Below, in pieces: positions 28,881 to 42,500 of a stretch of 64,000 bases of DNA. Position 1 is the first letter of the stretch. Each line of letters begins with the position of its first letter. The stretch is from NCBI GenBank assembly GCA_963556255.1, contig OY744614.1:33561832-33625831 (forward strand). Direction: 5' to 3'. Below the pieces are notes generated by a model, which was not told the origin of the DNA, ran no database searches, and saw only the letters and a list, made by a program, of their open reading frames with translations. A program made the position numbers and the translations under genes. Source of the DNA: Allolobophora icterica. Taxonomy: Eukaryota; Annelida; Clitellata; Crassiclitellata; Lumbricidae.

Positions 28881-31800
28881 AGTTGTTTAGTTCAGATGTG
28901 TTTCTTAGTTAAGACAGCTCTTTAATTAAGATAATTCTTTAGCTAAGATAGTTTTCTTAGTTAAAATAGTTCTTTAGTTACGATATTCGTTTAGCTAAGA
29001 TAGTTTTTAGTTAAGGTAGCTCTTTAGTTAAGATAATTCTTTAGCTAAGATAGTTTTTAGTTAAGATACTTCTTAGTTAAGATAGTTCTTTACTTAAGAT
29101 AGTTGTTAAGAAATTTCTTTAGTCAAGATATTTGTTTAGTTAAGATAGTTTTTAGTTAAGATAGTTCTGTAGTAAATATATTTTAGTTAAGATACTTGTT
29201 TAGATAAGATGTGTTTCATAGTTAAGATAGTTCATCAGCTGAGATAGTTCTTTAGTTGAGATGTGTTTTTTAGTTAAAATAGTTGTTAAGATAGTTCTGG
29301 ATTTCAGGCGATAGTTAGGATAGTTCTTTAGTTAAGAGATTTTTAGTTACGACAGATTTTTAGTTAAGATATTTTTGAGTTGAAATAGACGTTTAGTTAA
29401 GATAGTTTTCTTAGTTAAGATAGTTGTTTAGTTAAGATGTGTTTCTTAGTTAAGACAGTTCTTTAGTTGAAATAGTTGTTTAGTTAAGATAGTTTTCTTA
29501 GTTAAGATAGTTGTTTAGTTAAGATGTGTTTCTTAGTTAAGACAGTTCTTTAGTTGAAATAGTTGTTTAGTTAAGATAGTTTTCTTAGTTAAAATAGTTG
29601 TTTAGTTAAGATAGTTGTTTAGTTACGATAGTTGTTTAGTTAAGATAGTTGTTTAGTTAAGATGTGTTTCTTAGTTAAGACAGCTCTTTAATTAAGATAA
29701 TTCTTTAGTTAAGATAGTTTTCTTACTTAAGATAATTCTTTAGTTAAGACAGTTCTTTAGTTAAGATATTTCTTTAGTTAAGATAATTGTTTAGTTAAGA
29801 TAATTGTTTAGTTAAGATGTGTGTCTTAGTTAAGACAGTTCTTGAGTTAAAATTGTTTTTTAGTCGAGGTAGTTCTTTATTTACGATAGTTGTTTAGTGA
29901 AGAGAGTTCTTTAGTAAGATTTGTTTTTTAGTTAGGATAGTTTTTTAGTTAAGATAGTTTAGTTAAGATATGCTTCTTAGTTAAGATATTTCTTTAGTTA
30001 AGATATTTTAGTTAAGATGGTTTAGTTAAGATAGTTGTTTAGTTAAGATGTGTTCCTTAGTTAAGACAGTTAGAACTTTAGTTAAGACAGTTGTTCAGTT
30101 AAGACAGTTGTTTAGTTTAGATAGTTGTTTAGTTAAGATAGTTATTTAGTTAAGATAGTTGTTGAGATAAGTTTCTTAGTTAAGACAGTTCCTTAGTTAA
30201 GATAGTTCTTTAGTTAAGATAGTTTTCTTAGTTAAGATAGTTGTTTAGTAAAGATAGTTGCTTAGGTAAGATGTGTTTCTTAGTTAAGACAATTCTTTAG
30301 TTAAGAATGTTTTTAGTTGAGGTAGTTCTTTATTTAAGATAGTTGTTTAGTTAAGATAGTTCTTAATTAAGATGTGTTTTTAGTTAGGATAGTTTTTTAG
30401 TTAAGATAGTTTTTTTTATTTAAGACAGTTCTTTAGTTAAGATAGTTTTTTTTAGTCAGAACAGATTTTTAATTAAGATAGTTTTTTTAATTAAGATAGT
30501 TATTTAGTTAAGATGTGTTTCTTAGTTGAGACAGCTTTTTAGTAAAGCTACCTCTTTAGTTAAGATGGTTTTTAGTTAAGATAGTTGTTTAGTTAAGATA
30601 GTTGTTTAGTTAAGACAGTTCTTTAGTTAAGATCTTTCTTTAGTTAAGATGGCTTTTATTTCAGATAGTTGTTTAGCTCAGATAGTTGTTTAAGAGAGTT
30701 CTTTAGTAAGATTTGTTGTTTAGTTAGGATAGTTTTTTAGTTAAGATAGTTTTTTTAGTTAAGATAGTTGTTTAGAGTAAGATGTGTTTCTTAGTTAAGA
30801 CAGTTCTTTAGTTAAGATATTTCATTAGTTAAGGTAGTTGTTTAGTTAAGATAGTTGTTTAGTTAAGATAGTTGTTTAGTTAAGATAGTTTAGTTAAGAC
30901 AGTTCTTTAGTTAAGATATTTCTTTAGTTAAGATGGTTGTTTAGTTAAGATAGTTGTTTAGTTAAGATATTTCTTTAGTCAAGATATTTCTTTAGTTAAG
31001 ATGGTTTTAAGATTTGTTGTTTAGTTAGGATAGTTTTTTTAGTTAAGATAGTTTTTTTCAGTTAAGATAGCTGTTTAGTTAAGATGTGTTTCTTAGTTAA
31101 GACAGTTCTTTAGTTAGATTTGTTTTTTAGTTAGGATAGTTTTTTAGTTAAGATAGTTTTTTTAGTTAAGATAGTTGTTTAGTTAAGATGTGTTTCTAAG
31201 TTAAAACAGTTGTTTAGTTAAGATATTTCTTTAGCTAAGATAGTTGTTTAGTTAAGATAGTTCTTTAGTTAAGATAGTTTAGTTAAGACGTGTGTCTTAG
31301 TTAAGACAACTCTTTAGTTAAGATAGTTGTTTAGTTAAGATAGTTTTCGTAGTTAAGATAGTTGTTTAGTTAAGATAGTTGTTTAGTTAGGATAATTGTT
31401 TAGTTAAGATAGTTGTTTAGATAAAATGTTTCTTAGTTAAGACAGTTCTTTAGTTAAGATAGTTCTTTAGTTAAGATAGTTTTCTTAGTTAAGATAGTTG
31501 TTTAGTAAAGATAGTTGCTTAGGTAAGATGTGTTTCTTAGTTAAGACAATTCTTTAGTTAAGAATGTTTTTAGTTGAGGTAGTTCTTTATTTAAGATAGT
31601 TGTTTAGTTAAGATAGTTCTTAATTAAGATGTGTTTTTAGTTAGGATAGTTTTTTAGTTAAGATAGTTTTTTTTATTTAAGACAGTTCTTTAGTTAAGAT
31701 AGTTTTTTTTAGTCAGAACAGATTTTTAATTAAGATAGTTTTTTTAATTAAGATAGTTATTTAGTTAAGATGTGTTTCTTAGTTGAGACAGCTTTTTAGT

Positions 31801-33028
31801 AAAGCTACCTCTTTAGTTAAGATGGTTTTTAGTTAAGATAGTTGTTTAGTTAAGATAGTTGTTTAGTTAAGACAGTTCTTTAGTTAAGATCTTTCTTTAG
31901 TTAAGATGGCTTTTATTTCAGATAGTTGTTTAGCTCAGATAGTTGTTTAAGAGAGTTCTTTAGTAAGATTTGTTGTTTAGTTAGGATAGTTTTTTAGTTA
32001 AGATAGTTTTTTTAGTTAAGATAGTTGTTTAGAGTAAGATGTGTTTCTTAGTTAAGACAGTTCTTTAGTTAAGATATTTCATTAGTTAAGGTAGTTGTTT
32101 AGTTAAGATAGTTGTTTAGTTAAGATAGTTGTTTAGTTAAGATAGTTTAGTTAAGACAGTTCTTTAGTTAAGATATTTCTTTAGTTAAGATGGTTGTTTA
32201 GTTAAGATAGTTGTTTAGTTAAGATATTTCTTTAGTCAAGATATTTCTTTAGTTAAGATGGTTTTAAGATTTGTTGTTTAGTTAGGATAGTTTTTTTAGT
32301 TAAGATAGTTTTTTTCAGTTAAGATAGCTGTTTAGTTAAGATGTGTTTCTTAGTTAAGACAGTTCTTTAGTTAGATTTGTTTTTTAGTTAGGATAGTTTT
32401 TTAGTTAAGATAGTTTTTTTAGTTAAGATAGTTGTTTAGTTAAGATGTGTTTCTAAGTTAAAACAGTTGTTTAGTTAAGATATTTCTTTAGCTAAGATAG
32501 TTGTTTAGTTAAGATAGTTCTTTAGTTAAGATAGTTTAGTTAAGACGTGTGTCTTAGTTAAGACAACTCTTTAGTTAAGATAGTTGTTTAGTTAAGATAG
32601 TTTTCGTAGTTAAGATAGTTGTTTAGTTAAGATAGTTGTTTAGTTAGGATAATTGTTTAGTTAAGATAGTTGTTTAGATAAAATGTTTCTTAGTTAAGAC
32701 AGTTCTTTAGTTAAGACATTTCTTTAGTTAAGATAGTTTAGTTAAGATAGTTTTGTTAGTTAAGATATTTCTTTAGTTAAGATAGTTGTTTAGTTAAGAT
32801 AGTTGTTTAGTTATGATAGTTGTTTAGTTATTTTTTTAGTTAAGATAGTTTTGTTAGTTAAGAGTTGTTTAGTTAAGATAGTCGTTTAGTTAAGATAGTT
32901 TTGTTAGTTAAGATAGTTGTTTAGTTAAGATAGTTGTTTAGTTAAGATAGTTGTTTAGTTCAGATATTTTTAGTTTAGATAATAATTTAGTTAAGATGTG
33001 TTTCTTAGTTAAGAGAGTTCTTTAGTCA
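28881..33028. repeat. Large TTTAGTTAAGATAGTTG satellite array
   Basis: About 4.1 kb of irregular 14-20-bp units close to TTTAGTTAAGATAGTTG, often with a GATGTGTTTCTTAGTTAAGAC variant. It contains no long open frames. A segment of about 1257 bp is present twice in tandem (about 30170-31430 and 31430-32690): the marker AGTAAAGATAGTTGCTTAGG lies 1257 bp apart, as does TTTAGATAAAATG. Continuous with 9610-10142 before the Polinton went in. Confidence 0.95.
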
Positions 33029-36000
33029 ATTCTAACAGTTACTTCCAACCTAACAACCATAAACCAACAAGTACTTCAATAAAGTTTAACTTTTATTAAT
33101 TACGTTCAGAAAACTGCAATTACTCAATTAGAACATGATGCAATTTAAAACAAGAATTTACAGGTAAGAATCTTTGAAAACATTATCCATGTACGATTCT
33201 GGGCTAAACAGCAAGTAAAGCGCAGTCTTTCCAGATATTCTTTATTATTCATCGTAAATAACTCTAAAACTATTTTTCCATGCAATTTACATTATTCGTG
33301 TATTGTCAATAGTTGAACCACTGGCATTGCTTCAATTTTGCTGAACAATAACACAGGGCTGACAATCCAAATATTACTACACAGCAGAACTATTCTTTCA
33401 TTACACACACACACAAACACACACACATAAACACAGACACAAACACACGTACTCACTGGCACCCCGCTAATGTGCACAAAGTGGCCAGCCAGCTTTGCTG
33501 TAAATTTGGCAACTGAATGTGTTTTTGAAGAAAATACACGGCTCAACGAATTCTGCACAAGTCATGACAAAACCCATTGGCTACAATAAGGCTTGGAATA
33601 TTCCAATAAGAAATATTGAGAAACGCATGAACTAGTCAGTGTTCAGCATCAAGAGAAAAGTCATAGACTTGCTCAAAGTCCCTACACAGTCAGAGGATGA
33701 TAAAACTCGTACTTTCTGTGTTGCAAGGCGAGTGCAATAACCAATTGGCCACAGAGTCCCATAAACCCATGGACACCACTTAAAGCCACTTTTCCCACAT
33801 ATAAAATAGCATTTGTATAGTAGCCACACTGCAATTAAGTGGCACGCACAATGCTCGCAGTCTTTGGAAATCAGATTCATAGCCAATGGCCATCACCGAC
33901 TTCTTTTAAAATGTGGACACTTTTCGACTCAAAAGTTAACACCAGTGACTTCAATAAAAGATATCTTCCTTACTGCCAAAACCAGAAAGAATTATGATGC
34001 AACAGAAATAAGAGTATTGTAGGTACACAATAGCATTTTTGGACCTTAACTATCTTACACCATTCCATGTAATATGCCTGTAAAGTAAATCAAAACACTT
34101 CACTCGAGTGCTCCTGAGTAGACAGCCTTGAAGGGGCGCTATATAAATGTTCCTTAATAACAACACCCTTTTACATGCAACTTCTCAGAGCCACTGGAAG
34201 TTGTACTTCTTGATGGCATCTAATCAGAAACCAGTACAGGACACATGCATAAGCACTAAAAAATAGTGCACTGCAGTCCATTCCAGAAGAAATTACCAAA
34301 AAAATGACCACGAAAAAACAACCAAAACATTTAGATAATTTCATAAAAACTGAGAACCATATTTTCTGTGGTTCAAAACTGTTCAGCGTTGTTCCCAGTC
34401 CAACATTATCTGCAAAAAAGCCTTCCCAGCGAAATTAATGTATCTGTACTACAAGGAAATCATACTTTTATTATGCATACTTGTCTATTGCACTAGTCCT
34501 CCAAAATGTAGTCTAAGGGTTGACAGACCCATTGGCTGAAGCAGACATGGTAACAGCACAATATTACCTCCTGGGTAATTAATTAAACAAAATTAGTGAA
34601 ACAATCCCAAAACAACTGACCAAATGATACAACAAAGAAGCAGACTTCCAGCTGAACATAAGCGATCATTACGAATATCCAAACAGAAATTCACTCTCAC
34701 CATTAATACGGTTGAAGACAGTAACAAGTCACATTTCAGTAACTGTAGGCAAAAATTTTCATTTACCGTGGCACGAAATAGCTTCCTACACTTTCAAGCC
34801 TTCACTTAAAAAAACAGTCGACTACTGTTCAGAGAGAGGGGGATTACTGACTCAGTCGACAGGAATTATTCCAATTAAAGTATTCATTAACGTATAAATA
34901 TATTAATAAATATATGAAGCTAGCAAAATCAATTTTCCTGATTAAGAATACCGTAACTAAAGTGATGCAGTGTAATGCATCTGGCATTCATAAAATGTTG
35001 CTTCAAGGATTCAGCATTTCTACATACCATACAACAACAATTACTGACCACCACGCATGTCTTCAACCATTGATGGAATGAAGGTTAGACAAAGATGAGA
35101 AACTCGTGCCTTAGATCACTAGGTAACCTGTTCCATAACAATTACGTTTGTAAACGAGACTGTAAAGAAGTTTGTGGTGCTCTGTCGGTCAGTTTGCAAT
35201 ATACCAATTGTCTTCGACTGCCGCAGTTCTGTGTACGCAAACTTAACGCACCTGCTGCTGCATACGAGAAAGTTCTGGCAAATTCCTTTCCATAACAAAG
35301 CCCCAATTCGAAATCAGTTTCCACTTAATCCTTGAACAGAAGCCAAGGAGTTCATCTGCTACTATCATTGCAACTGATGAAGTTCATTTACTGCCACTTC
35401 CGAGCTGTAGGATAACAGACATTCCATTGCCGATGACTCAACTTTTGTTTGCTAGGTACAACGAACCATTCTCGATGTCCTTCCTCACAGCCGACAACTC
35501 TGGCAACAGTTGTTGTGCGTTACCCCACCACTTTCCAAACAATTCTGAATCTGACCCTGTTGCAGAGGCCTTCCTGTCGACAACGTATTGTGCTGTTTAC
35601 AACTGAAGGAACGAGTGGTGCAAAAAAACTGCAATGTTATGACATCACCGAAGATGAACAAGAGCTTTGCCATGTGATCAACTTATTCCCGAACCCACAT
35701 GGTTTCACCATTTTCCATTTGCTTTTTTAAACAGTTTTGACTGTCAGAATTCCAACTACTACTAACTTCTGATTGCAATATTATAAAATTACATAAAAAC
35801 GCAACACTTGTGACTGGCAGCATTCAACGCTCTGATCACCTCCGAGACCGCTATACACAAGCTCACAAAACGTATGCAGCAGACTAGTTTTGTGAGCCGG
35901 GTTGAATCGATTCTTCATTCTTTGTGTTCTGAAGATATTTACAGAGAGAAAACCAGTGGTCTGTATTGATGTCCTGCCAATTTTTCAAGATCAACTTCTT

Positions 36001-36431
36001 CGTGATGGACAGGACAATGGTTGAAAACAACACAAAGACTATGCAGCCGTTGTATTCGGTTGCAAACGCAAAGAAGGCAAAAGAAACATTTCGCGTCGAT
36101 CGGGTCAGGTTACCCTTGTCTGGGTCAGAGTGGCATCGTTTCCTTAGCCGTGCTAAAATTAACATCAAGCTACATCAGTACTGTCTCGAATTGATCCCGA
36201 CTGTGTTCGCCGGAAACACCTCCATTTAGGTTCAACAGTCGATTGGATCATTGCTGCCTGCTTTGTTTAGATCTTACAATCGTCAAGGTCAGAAAAAGAT
36301 CAGTCAGAGTTGGCCCCATTTCATTGAAGCCGAACAATCCCATGACAGACTGCTGCCATATCTAGCTGAATGGGTCAGCTGCCTGACCTCAACGACCTGT
36401 ACATTAGATGGTCCCTAGAGACCCAGTCTGT
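33029..36431 (-). other. 3' flank and possible 3' UTR of RAD21
   Basis: No protein gene recognised. Candidate minus-strand polyadenylation hexamers (TTTATT on the plus strand) occur at 33091 and 33241, which would give a 3' UTR of over 3 kb; this is uncertain. A CA-rich microsatellite lies at 33402-33450 and a SINE/LINE tail at 34103-34165. Confidence 0.4.
34103..34165 (+). mobile_element. SINE/LINE 3' tail
   Basis: GAGTGCTCCTGAGTAG, then CTTGAAGGGGCGCTATATAAATG. Same family as 1309-1384 and 12095-12168. Confidence 0.6.
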
Positions 36432-39400
36432 TCAGCAAATCGCTGTGAAGGTGGAACCCTTAGAGATGAGTATATCTCCGTAAGGTTCCGTCTGCTCCAC
36501 GTCGACCGCCTGAGACTTCTTTAGGACTAGCAGCGTGTAGAATTTTGAAGCAACGTGTTTGCGGTTGCCGTGAGCGATCAAGTCTTTAAAACCGATCGAG
36601 TCGTGACGAGCTAAGACACGGCTCAGCGAGTGCAGCATCTGCTGTGACCGTTTATTCCAGCGTCTCTCCTCGGCCTCTTCCTCGGCCTCACCCTCCACCT
36701 GCAACAAAAACTTGTTTATTTTATTGCCAATCTTTTTACTACCAGCATCAAACAACGTCAACACATAACGTCAACACATAACACTAATGTCTTGCTCATG
36801 CAACCCACATAAAACATCTTATGGAAGACTCTACAATGCCTTACAAACGAAAACCTGACCATTCAACCACCATGTTACATAAAGCCGATCAATCAAGGAT
36901 TCTAATGTAATGAAATGTGGCCACACATTTATGCAAACATATCAAGGACTAACTATAAGTCTGTGGCAAAGCAAAATCTCCAGACTGTCCCTGCCAGGCA
37001 GTACTAACTCAGATATTAAGACGTGCACAGACACTTTTCTAAGGAAATTTTACTTCCAACACTTTTAAGAGAAATATCTTCCCCCACCTTACACATTTCT
37101 TGGCTCTCTGTATAACCAAGAAAGCAGTTGAAACATGAACTCCTTATGACGTCATATGATAATGACTTTTAGATGATTAAAAACATTAAGAAACTTGCAC
37201 AGGTTAGTGGTTGTTTTTAGTGGGATCATTCATTCAGTCACTCATAACTGAACCATTTCAACAACAATTCATAATTAGTTGTTCTTAAAATAATCTACTT
37301 TAAACAAGGGCAGTTTATTGAAACAAAGCCTAGCCATAAATCTGCCGAATTTCACATTAAACTAGACAAAATGAGGTAGAAAAAACCAATTACAATTTCC
37401 AAGCCAATCATCAAGCTCCATCTGCTGTGTGATGTGTGTATGTATGTACATATGCATGCATGCATATGTACAGACGTACGTATGTACTTACATACATACT
37501 TACATATATACATACATACATATATACATGTACATACATAAGCCTTCAGATTAGACGAGACCATGATGTATGATTGTTGTAAACAATCAGTTTTGATTGA
37601 GAAAAGTAAAAAATTCACATTACACGATTTCCAGCACATTCAGAACGATTACCACAGAACCTATTCTCACCGGTTCAAGCGGCACATCCTCTTCCTCTTC
37701 CTCAGGTTCTGTTGACGCATCCTCGTTGTAAAATCCTCCATCATTGTCATCATCATCATCGTCAGAGTTTCCACCACACGGTGGAGGAGGAAGCGGTGGC
37801 AGAGAAGGGGCGGGCGATACTGGCGGTGACTGCGATGGCTGAGGCACGGGTTCCTCTGACATCGAAGTTTCAGCGACCACAGAAGGTGCCTGCAATGACT
37901 GATTGTCGAAAACAGATGACTCCTCGATGATAGATGGCGCCTCTGTAGTTGGCGGCCGATAAGCGTCCTGCGTTGCAAGGGGTAGTTCCGGCATTTCTCC
38001 CGCTGTAAAGTTTTAATTAATGGGATTAGCATAAACAACAGTTCAAGTATTATTTATCATCAATATTATTATTACTATTATGCATTCATTACCTACCACT
38101 ATCTGATGACCAAGCATCAATCAATGGCGCTGAGCAACTGAGAGTGACTTGCTCATTGCTCACGGTCCCTACACAGTAAATGGCTCAAGGGAGGAGACTC
38201 GAACCCAAACTTTAAGGTGAGCGCTATGACCAGTCAGCCACTGTGTCCCACAAAGTACGTTCCAGTACGTGAATTTACTAACTTTATTCGTAGTTTCTGC
38301 ATCCTCGCAATATTGTCCTTGGCACAGGATTATTAAAGAGCCAATATAAGACGTCTGACATAGCGAAACAAACCAACATTCCCCTTTTAACTGAAGTTCT
38401 AGAATAGCGGTTTTCAAACTTTATTTTTATTGTACCACCACAGAAAAATCGAATGTTGGCGTACAACCAGCAAAGGTCAGATTTCAAGATTAAAACTTCA
38501 GATTGTTTTATTGATCACCATGTAACAAAATACATTTACAGACAATCACCCCTGTTCTAGTACTATACAACATCATAATTAAATCAAACTATCTAAAGCC
38601 CTGAGAGCAGCATGGCAACTCACGTCCTTTGCATGTATGCTTCAACAAAGCGTTATGCCCCCTAGACATTTACACAATGCCCCATTTAAGAGCCATCTAA
38701 GACACGTTCGCGCCAAGTACCTGTGCTCGTATGGTCATGTGTCTCCACCAACTCCTCTGTTCTGGCATGCTCCAGGTCAAGGTCAGGCTGTGGCACTTCC
38801 ACAGTCTCCGATGCCGATTTTGTTATTAGGTTGATAGTAAATAACTGAAACAACCAAGAAGATGACTGACAGTTTCAGAACTCTTCAAAAGGAGAAAAGT
38901 CGCCCGCCCTTCTCGGCCACCGCTATCATTTCAACCGAGATATGCTTCAAACTAGGATACCACTTTACTCGACTGCAGCTTATATTTAAATGGTAAATTC
39001 AAAAAATGAAAAATCACAGAACAAAGATTTTATTTGAATTCACAAAACAAATGTTTGAAAATGCCTTAAAATTGCCAAAAACACTATCATCATCTAGGAA
39101 ACTTCCAGCAACAAGCTTCAAATTTCAATGCCTTGTATTATCATATAACAAATGTGCAAGTAGTGTAACCCAAAAATATAACAAATTTAAATAACGTAAC
39201 CTTAAAACTGCAAAAGTGATCCCAAAAATCTTGCACACACAAAAGCCACTAAGGAAAAGAAGAAGACTTTTGCAACCACTTACCTGTGATAGTCTTTTTG
39301 ACACTAATGCCCTTCCTGGAAAAGCAAACAGCTTCTCCACTCCGCCCGTCTCCTTCCAGTGCATCAGTTTCTTTGTAGGTGGAGCAAGGTCAAGGGTTGT

Positions 39401-39513
39401 TACGATGTCGGTCGTATCAGAAAGTTGTAACTTCATTGTCTCGCTCGCGATTGCTTTTTGCTCATCTATCACCAGCTTTCGCTTCTTCTTCACCTTCCGT
39501 TCGGTTCCTACAT

Positions 39514-39545
<32 letters not shown>

Positions 39546-42500
39546 CTTCTTTATTAATTCAAAATGACAAGTACACAGTAAGATTACATTGAAACATGAC
39601 AGTACAATCAAGATCTTAATTAAACACACGGTTTGGCAGCCATACAAGGCGCCGTCCTAGAGGGGGGTTATGAGCATCGAACCGCACGATCTAATGCTCT
39701 CCTGGCCATGAGTGTTACCATTACTCAATCCCCCTCCCCTACAACAATTCTAATCCTTTGCAACGTTTATTTATTATCTGTACTATTTAAATACGGCAAA
39801 TGCAGGTGTCAAAACCGGTATGTCTGATGATGAAATGTTTTTCACGTGTTTATAAGCTCCAACCTTCAGCACTTTGAGAAGTCCTCAAAATAAATGTTCA
39901 TACACAGTAGTTTCGAACATGTTAAAATCAAATCACTGTATTTCTGTAACCAATCACAAGAACAAAGGAAACAAAATGAATTAACATGTACTGGCTACAC
40001 GAGGGGGCCCAAAAGGGATCAAAGATCCTGTTACACAGGGACACCTAAGTAAATTCAACATGTGAAAAAGGCAGCCAACTGATTCTAAATCAGAAGTAAA
40101 TCCAAAGCACCTGGCTTAAAGAAAAACATAGAAAATAAAAGAGGAAACGAAGTGTTGGGAGTTTACTGGCGCTAAGTTTGCTTACTGGACTTATTAGCCA
40201 TTTCCGCTGTGGATTTTGTATATTTAGATGGCGATTTCTCTGCGCATCATCTTTGGCTTCCTCGCGTATGGTCAGGTCTGGAACCAAGGGCCACGTACGC
40301 CATCTGCAGCTAGGCATACATCTCAGCGCGGAAGAGCAATGTGGGTCTTTGGAGTGACTGATAAAGGATGATGGGCTGATGCTCAGATGCTCGGCATTCC
40401 ATAGACAGTTGCCAATCCAATTGTTAACATGGTTCAATGTCTCAACCTCACTGCTCCCGCTACGACACCAAGCTGTCATGTGTTCACAACCGGGCAGCCA
40501 CCCTGAAGTGGTTTGATGCTGTCGATGAAACCAAATACGGCCTTTGCATTTATTTTCATCAAATACGCAACTGCCTTAAAATGTATTGCGTTTAAATCTT
40601 TAGCTACACGTATCTTGCACATCACCGCAGTGTATGCGACTACGTACCGATTGTTGTGATGTCGATTGGTTTCAGGGCAAACGCCTCTGTATCATTCTGG
40701 ACCATGGTCATGTTGTCCACGAGTGGGGTCTGCTCTTGGGGAAGGTGTCCGATCATTCCATCTAAACTGATGTTCATGTAGCTTGGTCTGTTTGGGATCA
40801 CCTCAGGAGCTGTGGGCGTTGCAACTGGTTGCACAAATGGATCAACAACACCTGAAGAAACAATAGCCAGTGCAATGTTCAATACAAGTCAGTGCAATGT
40901 TTGAAACAACACAAAACAACATAATCATAGAATGCTTACACTACACTGGAAATAAAATCCATATGCATCAGTGTGAAAATGCCATTTGTTAACTAGCCAT
41001 ACACAGCTCTAATGAAAACTGTCTGCAATAGTTGGATTATTGTTGCATTTAAATTTCAGCAGACGAAAATTCACAATTTCTCAACAAATCATGCACAACT
41101 TGCATTGGGAATTATTTTTATTTCTGCTTTTGAGTCTAAAGATATTTTTAAATTTAAAAGATAAAAGCTGATCTAAATGAACAGCAAATACCTTATTTGT
41201 AACACACTAAAGGCCTAACGTTGAATTTCCCCCACAGACTTGCCAGAACAGTTTACAATTTAATATCTGTTCACTGCACTAAATATCAAACTGTGTCCTA
41301 TCATTGCAGTGCCACATTTTCTTTGCATTTCAGGCTTCAGCATCTTTCGGATCCTTCAGATCAATCCTTCAGTTTTTCATGCAATATTAGTAACCAAGCA
41401 TGCTTTCCTTTTTTTAAATGAAGAGATACCTGGTTTATTCTGCGGCTGTTGCTGCAGTAGATCTGCAGAATCAGATGGAATGGCAGGCTCTGCCATCGGA
41501 TCTTCAAACAGACCTCCTCCCTCTCCAACAAACTTCTCTCCTGCAATTTCAAACAAATTAATTAACACGAAACTTCAAGACTGATTGCACCAAACAACAT
41601 CAGATTCTGTCCTCCATCTCACAATTAGCAGACAGAAAACTCTCAACAGACAGTAAGATCCATAACAAATGCGTATGCTTTACGAATACCTCTACGACAA
41701 AAAATTTATTATCTTTCCTCTTTAATTCCTTTGCACACAAAAGTAGCCATATAAGCCTCATATTTTCTTTGCAAAATGCAACAACATACAAACAGCCTTT
41801 TTTAGGAATGGGGGATAGAGTAATGGTAACATTCATGGCCAGGAGAGCAGCAGTACGTGGTTCGATTTCCGCAACCCCTCTCGAGCAGGTGCCTTGCTTG
41901 GCTGCCATAACGTGTGTTTAGTTAAGATATTGGTAATTTTACTGTCATGTCTCAATGTAATCTTACTGCATTTGTCGGTTTGAATTAATAAAGAAAAAGA
42001 TTATTATTATTATTTTATTACTAATGCACTTATAACGTGTGCACTGTGCAAAGTTTGAATTCAGGTGTGAAGCAATTTCCAGTGAGACTTCCTCAAGGCT
42101 TGTATACAGTAACCATCTCAAGGGATGCTCGAACTTGTACCCCCATGTTAGCATTACCGTTGCTAGGAATAATGCCTCAGTGCAAAGCATTCAAACCACT
42201 GTATTGGTTTCAGTACACTCTCATCATGAAAGTGTTAAATGTGCAGTTAAATTCTATTGCATAACAGGTTACGTACCAAAAATATCCTCGTGATCCACGC
42301 CACCTCCAAAGTCATCTCTGTCTGAGTCATCATCATCATCAGCCCCAGCAGGACCCTCTGCAACATAAGATATAGCAAGATATTTCAATATAAACGAATT
42401 TTTACCAGTTTAAGATGTCTAGGCCTTTGCAATTGTATTGTAAAAATTATAACATTTCTAGATCACTCTAAGTAGCACGCTGCAAAGCAAAATGCAAAGA

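Noticed and set aside
28881..33028. CRISPR-like array
   Set aside because: Units are short, contiguous and variable with no unique spacers; eukaryotic satellite.
35449..35730. 93-residue plus-strand frame
   Set aside because: No recognisable domain; lies in the likely RAD21 3' UTR/flank on the opposite strand.
40298..40479. ISXO2-like transposase fragment (MWVFGVTD in one plus-strand frame)
   Set aside because: Only a few residues match before a stop; too short to support.
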